From positions 1-64,000 of the forward strand of contig JAKVCU010000067.1 in assembly GCA_022448955.1 (NCBI GenBank): a stretch of DNA of 64,000 nt, given 5' to 3'. The position numbers and the translations under genes were made by a program. Position 1 is the stretch's first letter, and each line of letters opens with the position of its first letter. Of this stretch, positions 27,462-35,692 are shown one piece after another. The stretch comes from Saprospiraceae bacterium. GTDB taxonomy: Bacteria; Bacteroidota; Bacteroidia; Chitinophagales; Saprospiraceae. The notes beneath the pieces are model-generated. The model did not search any database, was not told where the DNA came from, and saw nothing but the letters and a program-made list of their open reading frames with translations.

Positions 27462-28748
27462 ATGATGACAAGCAAACAAAGTGTTCATGTAAATCTGAAC
27501 TTGAATGTTCGAGCTTTAAAAAGATCAGCTACTTTAGCGATCAACGAACGAAGCCAAGCTCTTGCTGATCAAGGTAAGAAAATCTACCGACTTGGATTTG
27601 GACAATCTCCGTTTCCAGTACCATCTATTGTTGTAAAAGCACTTCAAGAGCATGCTTTCCAAAAAGACTATCTTCCTGTAATGGGGCTTCCTGCACTTCG
27701 CGAAGCTATTGCTAATTTTCATAACAAAGGGTACGACTTAAACTGTACCAAAGAAAATATTCTCATTGGACCAGGTTCAAAGGAATTACTCTTTAACCTC
27801 CAGTTAGCTTTTTATGGCGATTTACTCATCCCTTCTCCAAGTTGGGTTTCTTATGCTCCACAAGCTTTTATTCTTGGTAAAAAGGTCAACTGGATTCCTA
27901 CAAAAGCAGAAAATAATTGGCGATTAAGTGCGGAGGATCTAGAAGCGGTTTGCCAGGATGATCCTGCCAAGCCACGGATATTGATCCTTAACTATCCTTC
28001 TAATCCAACAGGGGCAACGCTAGGAACCAAAGATTTAGAGGCTATCGCACAAGTAGCTAGAACATATAACCTTATTATTATCGCTGATGAAATCTACGGC
28101 GAACTCCATCATGATGGTGCACATCAGACGATTGCCTCCTTCTATCCAGAAGGTACAATTATCAGTAGCGGCCTTTCGAAATGGTGTGGTGCAGGAGGTT
28201 GGCGTCTTGGCTATTTTATCTTTCCAACTGAATTGGCATGGCTACAAGAAGCAATGGCTGTAGTAGCCAGTGAAACATTCACTTCTACGAGTGCTCCCGT
28301 ACAGTATGCAGCTGTGATGGCATTTAGCGAAAGCGAAGAGATCGAAAACTACCTCTTTAATGTAAGAAGAATTTTAAAAGTATTAGGAAGTACCATTCAT
28401 CAAAAACTGCAATCTGCTAATATTCATTGCCCCAAACCGGAAGGAGGCTTTTATCTTTTCCCTAACTTCTCCGCTTTTCGGGATCGTCTAAAGCAAAAGG
28501 CTATTCATTCCAGTGTAGATATATGCGAAACATTGCTGAATGAAACTGGAGTAGCATTATTACCAAGCACAGATTTTGGAAGACCATTATCTGAGCTATC
28601 TGCGCGTCTTTCTTACGTCAACTTTGATGGCGCAAAAGCATTGGAAGCTGCAAAAGCATTAAACGTCCTAGATGAGCAATTTTTAAAGGAGTATTGCAAA
28701 GAGAGTCTAGAGGCAATTCGCTTAATTTCTGATTGGATAAAATCTTAG
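27462..28748 (+). CDS. PLP-dependent class I/II aminotransferase
   Basis: 428 residues, aspartate-aminotransferase fold type I. Visible active-site residues: Asn181 in YPSNPTGA, Asp209 and Tyr212 in ADEIYGE, Lys240 in SSGLSKWCGAGGWRLGY (Schiff base) and Arg248. The C-terminal Arg lies in ELSARLSYVNF. The substrate cannot be told from sequence. There are two adjacent Met codons at the start (27462 and 27465). Monocistronic. Confidence 0.9.
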   Translation: MMTSKQSVHVNLNLNVRALKRSATLAINERSQALADQGKKIYRLGFGQSPFPVPSIVVKALQEHAFQKDYLPVMGLPALREAIANFHNKGYDLNCTKENILIGPGSKELLFNLQLAFYGDLLIPSPSWVSYAPQAFILGKKVNWIPTKAENNWRLSAEDLEAVCQDDPAKPRILILNYPSNPTGATLGTKDLEAIAQVARTYNLIIIADEIYGELHHDGAHQTIASFYPEGTIISSGLSKWCGAGGWRLGYFIFPTELAWLQEAMAVVASETFTSTSAPVQYAAVMAFSESEEIENYLFNVRRILKVLGSTIHQKLQSANIHCPKPEGGFYLFPNFSAFRDRLKQKAIHSSVDICETLLNETGVALLPSTDFGRPLSELSARLSYVNFDGAKALEAAKALNVLDEQFLKEYCKESLEAIRLISDWIKS

Positions 28749-29166
28749 CACTTTAGTGAGTTTATTCTTTGAGTCGAACGAACTTATGATTGGTATTTAA
28801 CTGATAACTAATGACTATCTTTACCTCAGGCTGGGGGAATCTACTCCTATGAAATCCCTATTTTAGACTATTAGATCATTTTTTGCGGCCTATTTGCAAA
28901 AAAGTAAGCAATAGATTTATATATATTGAAAAAAAAGTATTTATTTGTACATAATATATTTTTTTAAGACCTTGTTAAAACAAAAAAATCCACCTCTCTG
29001 TACAGCTAAGCCCATTAATATTCGTTATTAGCACATTTCTTACAAATCATTATACTACTTTCTAAATACGCTTTTTAGAGCATCTAATTAGTTGTATAAT
29101 TTGTTAAATGACCCCATTTAACCCAAACAGGTTTTGATTTAATTCTTACATAAAAGCTGCTTTACT
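28749..29166. other. Intergenic region, nothing recognised
   Basis: 418 AT-rich bases after the aminotransferase gene. I see no gene, no RNA, no clear terminator and no repeat. Confidence 0.3.
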
Positions 29167-29391
29167 ATGTATTTGTACGTCATCAAAGTCAAAGATGAGT
29201 ACCGCATTGTCGATCGAGCGTCAAGTTACATCTACAAAGGTACTCGAGAGGAATGTGAGTATTGGTTAAATTCCAAACCTACTTCCAAAGAAGAAGCCCG
29301 GCAACGGCAAGAAAAGTTCTTAGCAGAATCCCATCGAGGCCAAGGATGGCGAAGAGGGATCAAAGGCGTTATTGTTAGCCAACCGAAATAG
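29167..29391 (+). CDS. Small hypothetical protein
   Basis: 74 residues, not recognised. It starts with a beta-strand-like segment (MYLYVIKVKDEYRIVDR), then a Tyr/Lys/Glu-rich middle and a basic Arg/Gly C-terminus (RGQGWRRGIKGV). The amino-acid balance is that of a real soluble protein, and it lies alone in a non-coding stretch. The short length keeps confidence moderate. Confidence 0.5.
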   Translation: MYLYVIKVKDEYRIVDRASSYIYKGTREECEYWLNSKPTSKEEARQRQEKFLAESHRGQGWRRGIKGVIVSQPK

Positions 29392-29840
29392 GAAAGTAAT
29401 TAAACACAATATTGGATAAAAGATTTTTCAAAAGCTGGACAAACACAAACACAAGACGGACACATAACAACACAAAAGAAATTTCCGTTCTCAATAATCA
29501 TAAACATGGGTTTTTTAAACTCATCGCTTTAATAAAATCGATTTCAATACTATTCTATTTCAGGCTTCAAAAAGCTAGTTTTGAGCAACTCTTGTTTGTA
29601 TTAGAACATAATCCTTATGTTATTATATGATCTATTTGCTGCGAAACTAGCTTTTATCATTATTTGTTTAATCATCATTCCTATCATTGCATCGTTATAA
29701 GCATTCTGAAAAAATACCTTCTGAAAGTAATGACCAATAAGTCTTTGGGGGCTCCTACTGTAGCTTTGCTACTGTAGTCAGGCTATCCGCTATTATCCCG
29801 CTTTTCCTTTATCAAAAAAAGCGGGATACCGCTACTATCC
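29392..29840. other. Intergenic region with a dispersed-type repeat at its end
   Basis: About 450 bases. The first 350 hold no convincing gene; a 72-codon open frame at 29412-29630 has a low-complexity Asn/Thr/Arg start and is probably random. The end contains the repeat element described separately. Confidence 0.4.
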
Positions 29841-29847
29841 TTAGCCC
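29751..29847. repeat. Intergenic repeat element with GC hairpin
   Basis: The element combines a tandem CTACTGTAG pair (29755-29776) with two similar blocks, TCCGCTATTATCC and ACCGCTACTATCC. These flank a hairpin of ATCCCGCTTT and AAAGCGGGAT. I recall similar repeats with CTATCCGCT and mirrored ATCCC blocks as frequent intergenic repeats in Bacteroidota genomes (memory, not a search). It touches the stop codon of the minus-strand MFS gene and may serve as its terminator. Confidence 0.5.
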
Positions 29848-31037
29848 ATCCTAGGCTCGTCTTTATGAGCCTCGCGATAAGTGTACAGAAATTGTAAATA
29901 ACAAAAGCCCAAAAAGCAAAAAATGGCCATGATATTAAAAGTAAAACTGAACTGATCTGGCTTGTTGTTATATAAATAAGCTGAACTGACTGCTCCTAAA
30001 CCTATGGAAGCCTCCAGTGCAATGAATAATGTTGCTAAAGCTCTGCCTCTGCGCTTAGGATGACTCAGGTCCACCGCCCATGCAAATAAGGTAGGGGAAG
30101 CTGTACCCATCGCAAAGCCCATAAAACCAGATGAAATTAAAATATCTGTTGGACTATCAGATTGCCCAATATTCCAAAGCGAAATGGCCAACATCACTGT
30201 AGCAATCTTTAAAACAGGGACTCTCCCAAATCGGTCAGAAGCCTTTCCCGCCACAATTCTCGATAATAGAGAGCTGGCTGTATAACTAGTAAAGAATAAG
30301 CCCTTATTGGAAAGGCCAAGGTAATCACTTTGATCAGGAATAACCGTCAATACGGCCCCGAACCCAAAAATGACAAAAAACATCGTAATGCCTGCCGGTA
30401 AAGCTGCTTTGTCAATAATCTCATCGCGTTTGACTAACAATAATCTAGGATGGAATCGCTGTTTTTCTTTCAAAGTCTCTTTCATCCCTAACAAAATCAC
30501 TAAGGCTAAAAGGGCAAGACCCGATGAAACATAAAACATCATATCCAAAGAATAGTTATTCACTAAATGACTCCCCAAAGGTGGGGAGGCAGAGGCACCC
30601 GCATTCATGAAAACACTTAGAATACCCATCGCTTCTCCACGACGCTGGACAGGTACAATATCTGCCACATAAGCAGATACTGCTGTCGGCGTAAAGCCAG
30701 TAGAAAACCCATGTAAAAATCGCAATAATAAAAATCCAGATACTGTACTCAAGATAGGGTAGAATAAACTACAAATTACACAAACTAACGTACCAATAAT
30801 CATGATGGGAATCCTACCAATCGTATCCGTTAATTTTCCACTAAATGGCCTAGAAAGACCAGCAGTAAGCGTAAATAAACCAATGATCAAACCCTTATAA
30901 TCTGCTCCACCCAGGCTACTCAAGTAGGCAGGTAGCTCTGGAATAATCATATTAAAACTCGCTGCAAATAAAGCATTACTTGCACAGAGTATACCAAATT
31001 GTAAAGTATATAAGCGATTATTGGTCGTTGCAGTCAA
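29841..31037 (-). CDS. Major facilitator superfamily transporter
   Basis: 398 residues, about twelve helices in two halves. The MFS loop motif is visible as GKLTDTIGRIPIMIIG between helices 2 and 3, with a second related copy GKASDRFGRVPVLKIA in the second half. Proton-driven drug or small-metabolite export is typical, but the substrate is unknown. Next upstream on the same strand is folC, about 100 bases away. Confidence 0.88.
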   Translation of the reverse strand: MTATTNNRLYTLQFGILCASNALFAASFNMIIPELPAYLSSLGGADYKGLIIGLFTLTAGLSRPFSGKLTDTIGRIPIMIIGTLVCVICSLFYPILSTVSGFLLLRFLHGFSTGFTPTAVSAYVADIVPVQRRGEAMGILSVFMNAGASASPPLGSHLVNNYSLDMMFYVSSGLALLALVILLGMKETLKEKQRFHPRLLLVKRDEIIDKAALPAGITMFFVIFGFGAVLTVIPDQSDYLGLSNKGLFFTSYTASSLLSRIVAGKASDRFGRVPVLKIATVMLAISLWNIGQSDSPTDILISSGFMGFAMGTASPTLFAWAVDLSHPKRRGRALATLFIALEASIGLGAVSSAYLYNNKPDQFSFTFNIMAIFCFLGFCYLQFLYTYREAHKDEPRMG

Positions 31038-31137
31038 GTTATTCTATTTTCAAATTGCCGCAAAGGTGCTTATAATTTGGGAACTTGCTACCAAATTCCC
31101 GAATATTATTTCTACTTCATCCAAAGACTTTTCAGAA

Positions 31138-32421
31138 CTACAAAACTTCTGCCACTACAAAAATGCTTCCGCCTACAAAAATTAGGTCATCTGCTTTTGC
31201 TACTTGTTTAGCAGCTTGGAAGGCTTCAGCAACACTTTTATAGGCTTTTCCACGAAGCCCCTTTTCTTGTGCTGATTTTGCCAATATATTTGCCGAAAGG
31301 CCTCTAGGAATGTTGGCTTTTGCAAAATAGTAAACCGCTTCTTTGGGTAATTGCCCAAGTAGCTTAGAAATATCCTTATCATTCACCGTTCCAATCACAA
31401 TATGAAGCTGCTGATAATCCATTTCTTGTATTTGCCGAAAGGCATATTCGATTCCTGCTTCATTATGTGCGCTTTCGCAAATGATAGTAGGGGAGGTGCC
31501 AAGCACTTGCCATCTTCCCATAAATTGAGTCCTAGTTCTCAAGTCTTTTAAACCCAAGCGGATAGAGGCTGGCGATATAGGGAAGTGGTCATAGAGATAT
31601 GCTATACTTTGCAAACAAGTTTGTAAGTTTTTGATTTGATAATCGCCGCTCAATGCTAAATGGAGCTCCTCATAAATCAACTCCTCATCTTTATAAACAT
31701 CAAAAACTGTACTTATAAGATCCTTCTTCAAAAGATTTGCACGAAAGTGCTGATCTGCAAAAACAATGGGTGCTTCTTGTTCTGCTGCTTTATTTTCAAA
31801 TACTTCTTTTGTCTCTGGATGAGTTTCTCCAATAACTACAGGTACCTGCTTTTTGATGATACCTGCTTTTTCACTTGCAATGAGTGGAAGGGTATTGCCC
31901 AGCATATTCATATGATCAAAACTGATATTGGTGATGATACTCAGTAGTGGCTTAATAATATTGGTTGAATCCAAACGCCCGCCGAGACCTGTTTCTATCA
32001 CCGCTACATCGACCTCTTGCTTAGCAAAATAATCAAATGCCATTGCTACCGTAATTTCGAAAAAAGAAGGTTGTAGCTGTTCAAAGTAACCTTTATGCTG
32101 TGCAACGAAGTCAATGACTGCTTGTTCTGTAATGAAGGCTCCGTTGATTTTTATGCGTTCTCTAAAGTCTTTATAGTGAGGTGAAGTATAGAGTCCTACT
32201 TTTAATCCACTGGCCTGCAGAATAGCTGTTAGCATATGAGCCGTTGAGCCTTTTCCATTGGTCCCTGCCAAATGAATACTCTTAAATTGAGTATTGGGAT
32301 GACCAAGGTACTCAGACAAGGCAATGATGTTATCTAAGTTCTTTTTAAATGCAGCACTTCCAACTCTTTGAAACATGGGCAATTGCTGGAAAAGATAATC
32401 GATCGTCTCTTTGTAGTTCAT
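31138..32421 (-). CDS. folC: Folylpolyglutamate/dihydrofolate synthase
   Basis: 427 residues, Mur-ligase fold. The ATP-binding loop is AGTNGKGST (52-60). Further family motifs are TSPHYKDFRERIKINGAFI, AVIETGLGGRLDSTNI and ITNISFDHMNMLGNT. It adds glutamates to folate, and a bifunctional role with dihydrofolate synthesis is usual. Downstream of tonB but separated from it by a terminator hairpin. Two exact copies of the 14-mer ATTTGCCGAAAGGC lie within it on the opposite strand. Confidence 0.93.
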   Translation of the reverse strand: MNYKETIDYLFQQLPMFQRVGSAAFKKNLDNIIALSEYLGHPNTQFKSIHLAGTNGKGSTAHMLTAILQASGLKVGLYTSPHYKDFRERIKINGAFITEQAVIDFVAQHKGYFEQLQPSFFEITVAMAFDYFAKQEVDVAVIETGLGGRLDSTNIIKPLLSIITNISFDHMNMLGNTLPLIASEKAGIIKKQVPVVIGETHPETKEVFENKAAEQEAPIVFADQHFRANLLKKDLISTVFDVYKDEELIYEELHLALSGDYQIKNLQTCLQSIAYLYDHFPISPASIRLGLKDLRTRTQFMGRWQVLGTSPTIICESAHNEAGIEYAFRQIQEMDYQQLHIVIGTVNDKDISKLLGQLPKEAVYYFAKANIPRGLSANILAKSAQEKGLRGKAYKSVAEAFQAAKQVAKADDLIFVGGSIFVVAEVL

Positions 32422-32443
32422 ATATGAGGTATATAGACAGAAA

Positions 32444-32464
32444 AAGGGGCTAAAGTAGCCCCTT
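32444..32464 (-). terminator. Terminator after tonB (minus strand)
   Basis: Perfect 9-bp stem AAGGGGCTA / TAGCCCCTT with a 3-base loop. On the minus strand it is followed by TTTTT. It lies between tonB and folC. Confidence 0.75.
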
Positions 32465-32494
32465 ATCTTTATGTTGCATGATCTAAAATAGAAG

Positions 32495-33406
32495 TTATTT
32501 CAACTTAAAATTATAAGTGATGGTACCGCACTGTTTATCAACAATACCTTCTTTAAAACGCCATTTTCTGGCGCTCTTTAAAGCTAATTTGCGCAAATTT
32601 GAACTAGAACTAGTGGTTCCCTTCTGAGTAACTTTGGCGCTAATGACGTTTCCAGATTCATTTACACAAACTTCCACGACCACTGTGCCAGTTTCTTGGG
32701 AGTTATCTGTAGGGGTATGTGATTTGGTCACCCCACGGTCGCCTAATCCGCCACCTACTCGACCAGATCCTGTACTTATGCCATCAAGCTTATCAGCGTT
32801 AGGATCACCATCTGGATCGCCCTGATTACCGGGCTTACCGGTATTACCTTTTCCATCGCCATCACCAAATAAGCCGCTTAGTTCATTTTTTAGTTTAGCG
32901 GCGTCTGCTTTTTTCTTAGCTTCTGCTGCTTCTCGCTCTGCTTTTTCTTTGGCTTCCTGTTTTTTACGTTCTTTTTCTTTGCGGTCACGCTCTGCTTTTT
33001 CCTTGGCTTCTTTTTTCTTTTTTTCCTCCTCTTTCTTTTTAAGCGCTATTTCTTCAGAATTATCATCTGTGATAATTTCTTTGCTGGGCTCTGGCTCAAC
33101 TGGTGTTGGCTCATCAACTGGTTCTGGCTCATCAACTGGCTCTACGACTTCAGGTTCAGAAGTTTCTTCAACGGGCTCTTCCTCTTGTTCTTCTACCACT
33201 GGTTCGGCAGGGCCTGCATTATCATCACCTTGACCTTCATCAGGTAAACCTAAATTTACTAGAATCCCTTCCTGACCAGGAGGAGGATCTGGCAGTTGCA
33301 AGAATGGCCAAAGCGCCAGTAAGATCAACAGAATATGAACAATCATACTCGTGATCATACCTCGACGTTTATTTTTCTGCTCTTGTTGTGTAACCAGTAT
33401 GTCCAT
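32495..33406 (-). CDS. TonB-like energy transducer protein
   Basis: 303 residues. One N-terminal helix (about 18-38), then a Pro/Glu/Val-rich periplasm-spanning stretch (about 68-112), a Lys/Glu/Ala-rich coiled region (about 122-178), a Gly/Asp-rich linker and a C-terminal TonB domain (about 225-303: GTVVVEVCVNESGNVISA and LALKSARKWRFKEG). Two Cys in the last domain could form a disulfide. It carries proton-motive energy from ExbB/D to outer-membrane receptors. Encoded with exbB and two exbD genes. Confidence 0.88.
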   Translation of the reverse strand: MDILVTQQEQKNKRRGMITSMIVHILLILLALWPFLQLPDPPPGQEGILVNLGLPDEGQGDDNAGPAEPVVEEQEEEPVEETSEPEVVEPVDEPEPVDEPTPVEPEPSKEIITDDNSEEIALKKKEEEKKKKEAKEKAERDRKEKERKKQEAKEKAEREAAEAKKKADAAKLKNELSGLFGDGDGKGNTGKPGNQGDPDGDPNADKLDGISTGSGRVGGGLGDRGVTKSHTPTDNSQETGTVVVEVCVNESGNVISAKVTQKGTTSSSSNLRKLALKSARKWRFKEGIVDKQCGTITYNFKLK

Positions 33407-33568
33407 TAATTCTTTATTTATTTACCCTTTAAACGATTCAAATCTCAAAAGTCATTCAAATGGCTAATTAATTTACACTTTTTTAACCTCCTTTCAAAGG
33501 AAACGTTAATGTTCACTTTAGTGGATAGTGAATAGTTGATTGTTGTTGCCGTTATACGAAGTTTAACC

Positions 33569-33970
33569 TTATTTCTCCGCGGCTAATATGCCGTTGATTT
33601 TATATCGCATAGCGATATCCATCACTGCAACTACATTTTCGATAGGTGCGTCTTGGTCTGGTGCTATGGTGATATTTAGTTGTTTTCTACTGCGGTTAGC
33701 TGCGCGGGCTAGTGTTCTTTCCAAATCATCAATAGAGATTCTTTTTCTATTAAAATAGTACTTACCGCTATTTGAAACTTTCACCTCATCAATTTTGGTA
33801 TTGCTTGGGGGTTGCTTGCGATTAGGGCTACCTGGCAATTTCAGATTTAATGAGTTGGGTGCAACTAGCGAAGAAGTTAGCATGAAGAAGATCAATAGCA
33901 AGAAAATGATGTCTGTCAAAGACGACATACTAAATTCTGCACTTACTTTATTTCTTTTTTTAATTCCCAT
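33569..33970 (-). CDS. ExbD/TolR biopolymer transport protein, second copy
   Basis: 133 residues. The N-terminus is nearly identical to the other ExbD (KKRNKVSAEFSMSSLTD), with a single helix carrying the conserved Asp20 used for proton passage. The periplasmic part is the usual 90 residues or so, and ends in YKINGILAAEK. Two consecutive exbD genes are common in Bacteroidota. Confidence 0.9.
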   Translation of the reverse strand: MGIKKRNKVSAEFSMSSLTDIIFLLLIFFMLTSSLVAPNSLNLKLPGSPNRKQPPSNTKIDEVKVSNSGKYYFNRKRISIDDLERTLARAANRSRKQLNITIAPDQDAPIENVVAVMDIAMRYKINGILAAEK

Positions 33971-34083
33971 TTTATTGGTGTTAATGATTAACAGTCAACC
34001 CTTAATCGTAATAGGTTTTGTTTCACGAAAGTGTAGATAAACAATTAACCATAATACGATTAACGATTATACACCATTCTTTT

Positions 34084-34482
34084 CTAACTTCTCGGCTGCG
34101 TTGCGATGATGGCTTTCACTTTTAGCTTTGCAGCAATATTCATCACATTTCGAACAGCTTGCCAAGGTGTACCGACTTCTGAAACAATCGTTACTGTTAC
34201 ATTTTCACGGTTATCAGTGGTACGTACTTCCTGCCTAAGCACTTTTTCTAGTGCTCTAGCTGAAATATCTTGGTTATTCAAAGTGTGTGTTCCATCCTTT
34301 TCAATAGAAACTACAATTGAGGTAGCCGCTACCGTCTTTGAATCTGATTCTGGTAATTCAAAAGGCTGAATTTGAACGAAGTTGGAAGTTAGCATGAAGA
34401 AGATCAATAACAAGAAGATAATATCCGTCAAAGACGACATACTAAACTCTGCACTGACTTTATTTCTCTTTTTTAATCCCAT
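34084..34482 (-). CDS. ExbD/TolR biopolymer transport protein, first copy
   Basis: 132 residues. Same architecture as the next gene: basic cytoplasmic start, one helix with Asp20, periplasmic domain ending in KVKAIIATQPRS. The strong identity of the first 30 residues with the second copy, and divergence after that, suggests an old duplication with the membrane helix conserved for ExbB contact. Confidence 0.9.
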   Translation of the reverse strand: MGLKKRNKVSAEFSMSSLTDIIFLLLIFFMLTSNFVQIQPFELPESDSKTVAATSIVVSIEKDGTHTLNNQDISARALEKVLRQEVRTTDNRENVTVTIVSEVGTPWQAVRNVMNIAAKLKVKAIIATQPRS

Positions 34483-34583
34483 ATTTTTAGGGTTAATGCT
34501 TAACGGTTTAATAGTTGAATGGTGGTGGTTAATAGTCAGCTAAAACAGTTTACTATTAACCATTAACTATATCCCATTAACGA

Positions 34584-35276
34584 TTAGGCCGTAGGCTCTT
34601 GCAATAAATCCATAAATTCTACTGTCGTTCTTTCCATTTTGAAGACGACTTTTTCTACGTTGGCTACAAGGACGTTGTAACCCACAAATGCAAGGATACC
34701 GATAAATAGACCAAATGCAGTCGTAATGAGGGCTTGGTAAATACCGCCTGCTAGTACGTCTGGTGTAACGTTTTGTTCGGTAGCCATTTTATAGAATGCT
34801 AAAATCATACCTGTTACTGTACCAAAGAATCCAATCATAGGCGCTGCACCGGCAATACTAGCTAGTGTCGAAAGGTTTTTCTCCAGTTTAAAGATTTCGA
34901 GGTTACCTACGTTTTCGATAGCAGCATCAATATCTCTAAGTGGTTTACCGATACGTTGGATACCTTTTTCAACCATACGGGCTACTGGAGAATTAGTAGA
35001 CTGACAAAGCGCTTTGGCACCCTGAATATTTCCAGAACCTACATTAGCTCTAATGTTATTCATAAAGTTTTCGTCAATACGTGCGGCCTTTTTGATCGTT
35101 AAATAGCGTTCTACGAAAATATATACAGCAATAATCGATAAGACCACTAATGTCAATACGATCAACATACCAAGTGGACCACCAGAAAGAATAATATCCA
35201 TGAAGCTTTGAGTCTCAATCGCTGATTCTGGCTCTGAATCAGTTTGGAAAAGTAGTAATACAGGGTACTGAAACAT
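34584..35276 (-). CDS. ExbB/TolQ/MotA-type proton channel protein
   Basis: 230 residues with three helices (about 30-55, 135-158, 180-203). Family motifs: the LEKNLSTLASIAGAAPMIGF FGTVTGMI helix and the ALITTAFGLFIGILAFVGYN helix. First gene of exbB-exbD-exbD-tonB. The complex converts proton flow into force on TonB. Confidence 0.9.
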   Translation of the reverse strand: MFQYPVLLLFQTDSEPESAIETQSFMDIILSGGPLGMLIVLTLVVLSIIAVYIFVERYLTIKKAARIDENFMNNIRANVGSGNIQGAKALCQSTNSPVARMVEKGIQRIGKPLRDIDAAIENVGNLEIFKLEKNLSTLASIAGAAPMIGFFGTVTGMILAFYKMATEQNVTPDVLAGGIYQALITTAFGLFIGILAFVGYNVLVANVEKVVFKMERTTVEFMDLLQEPTA

Positions 35277-35692
35277 GTAATCTTGGTTTTTAGTTTTGAA
35301 GACTTTCAGGACTATTGAAAGTGAATCATTTTAAACTGGATAATTACTATAAAATCTACAAACGAATAACAGTAATTAAGATGTATAATCAAAGACCTAA
35401 ATTTAAGAATAATATTATAATTTAAGTTATCTATAACATTTTTGGTGACTCATAGCTATGAAATGCTTTGATTCACCTATTAAACCAGTATAATATTTTT
35501 AGTTTTTTAGTCTGCATACTTACCCAAATTTTGACTAATAGCGAATTTTCGCTAATTTCGGCAAACTTTGAATGATTTCAGATCGTTTAAATATCACGAA
35601 ATAGATTTGTCTTACAATAAAAGATTAACCAACCCGTCTTTGTAAAGCGTTTCTTTAAAGTTTTATAAAGTCGGTATCAACACCTATTTTAA
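35277..35692. other. Divergent intergenic region
   Basis: About 415 bases between exbB (minus) and the hydroxyacyl-CoA dehydrogenase gene (plus). TAGATTTG at 35602-35609 is a good -7 candidate for the plus-strand gene, without a clear -33 box. Nothing else recognised. Confidence 0.35.

Noticed and set aside
29412-29630. 72-codon open frame on the plus strand
   Set aside because: Low-complexity Asn/Thr/Arg start, no recognisable features and no promoter; probably a chance frame.
32949-33233. Ser-rich frame on the plus strand opposite tonB
   Set aside because: It is the antisense of the Lys/Glu/Pro-rich TonB region, a composition artefact.
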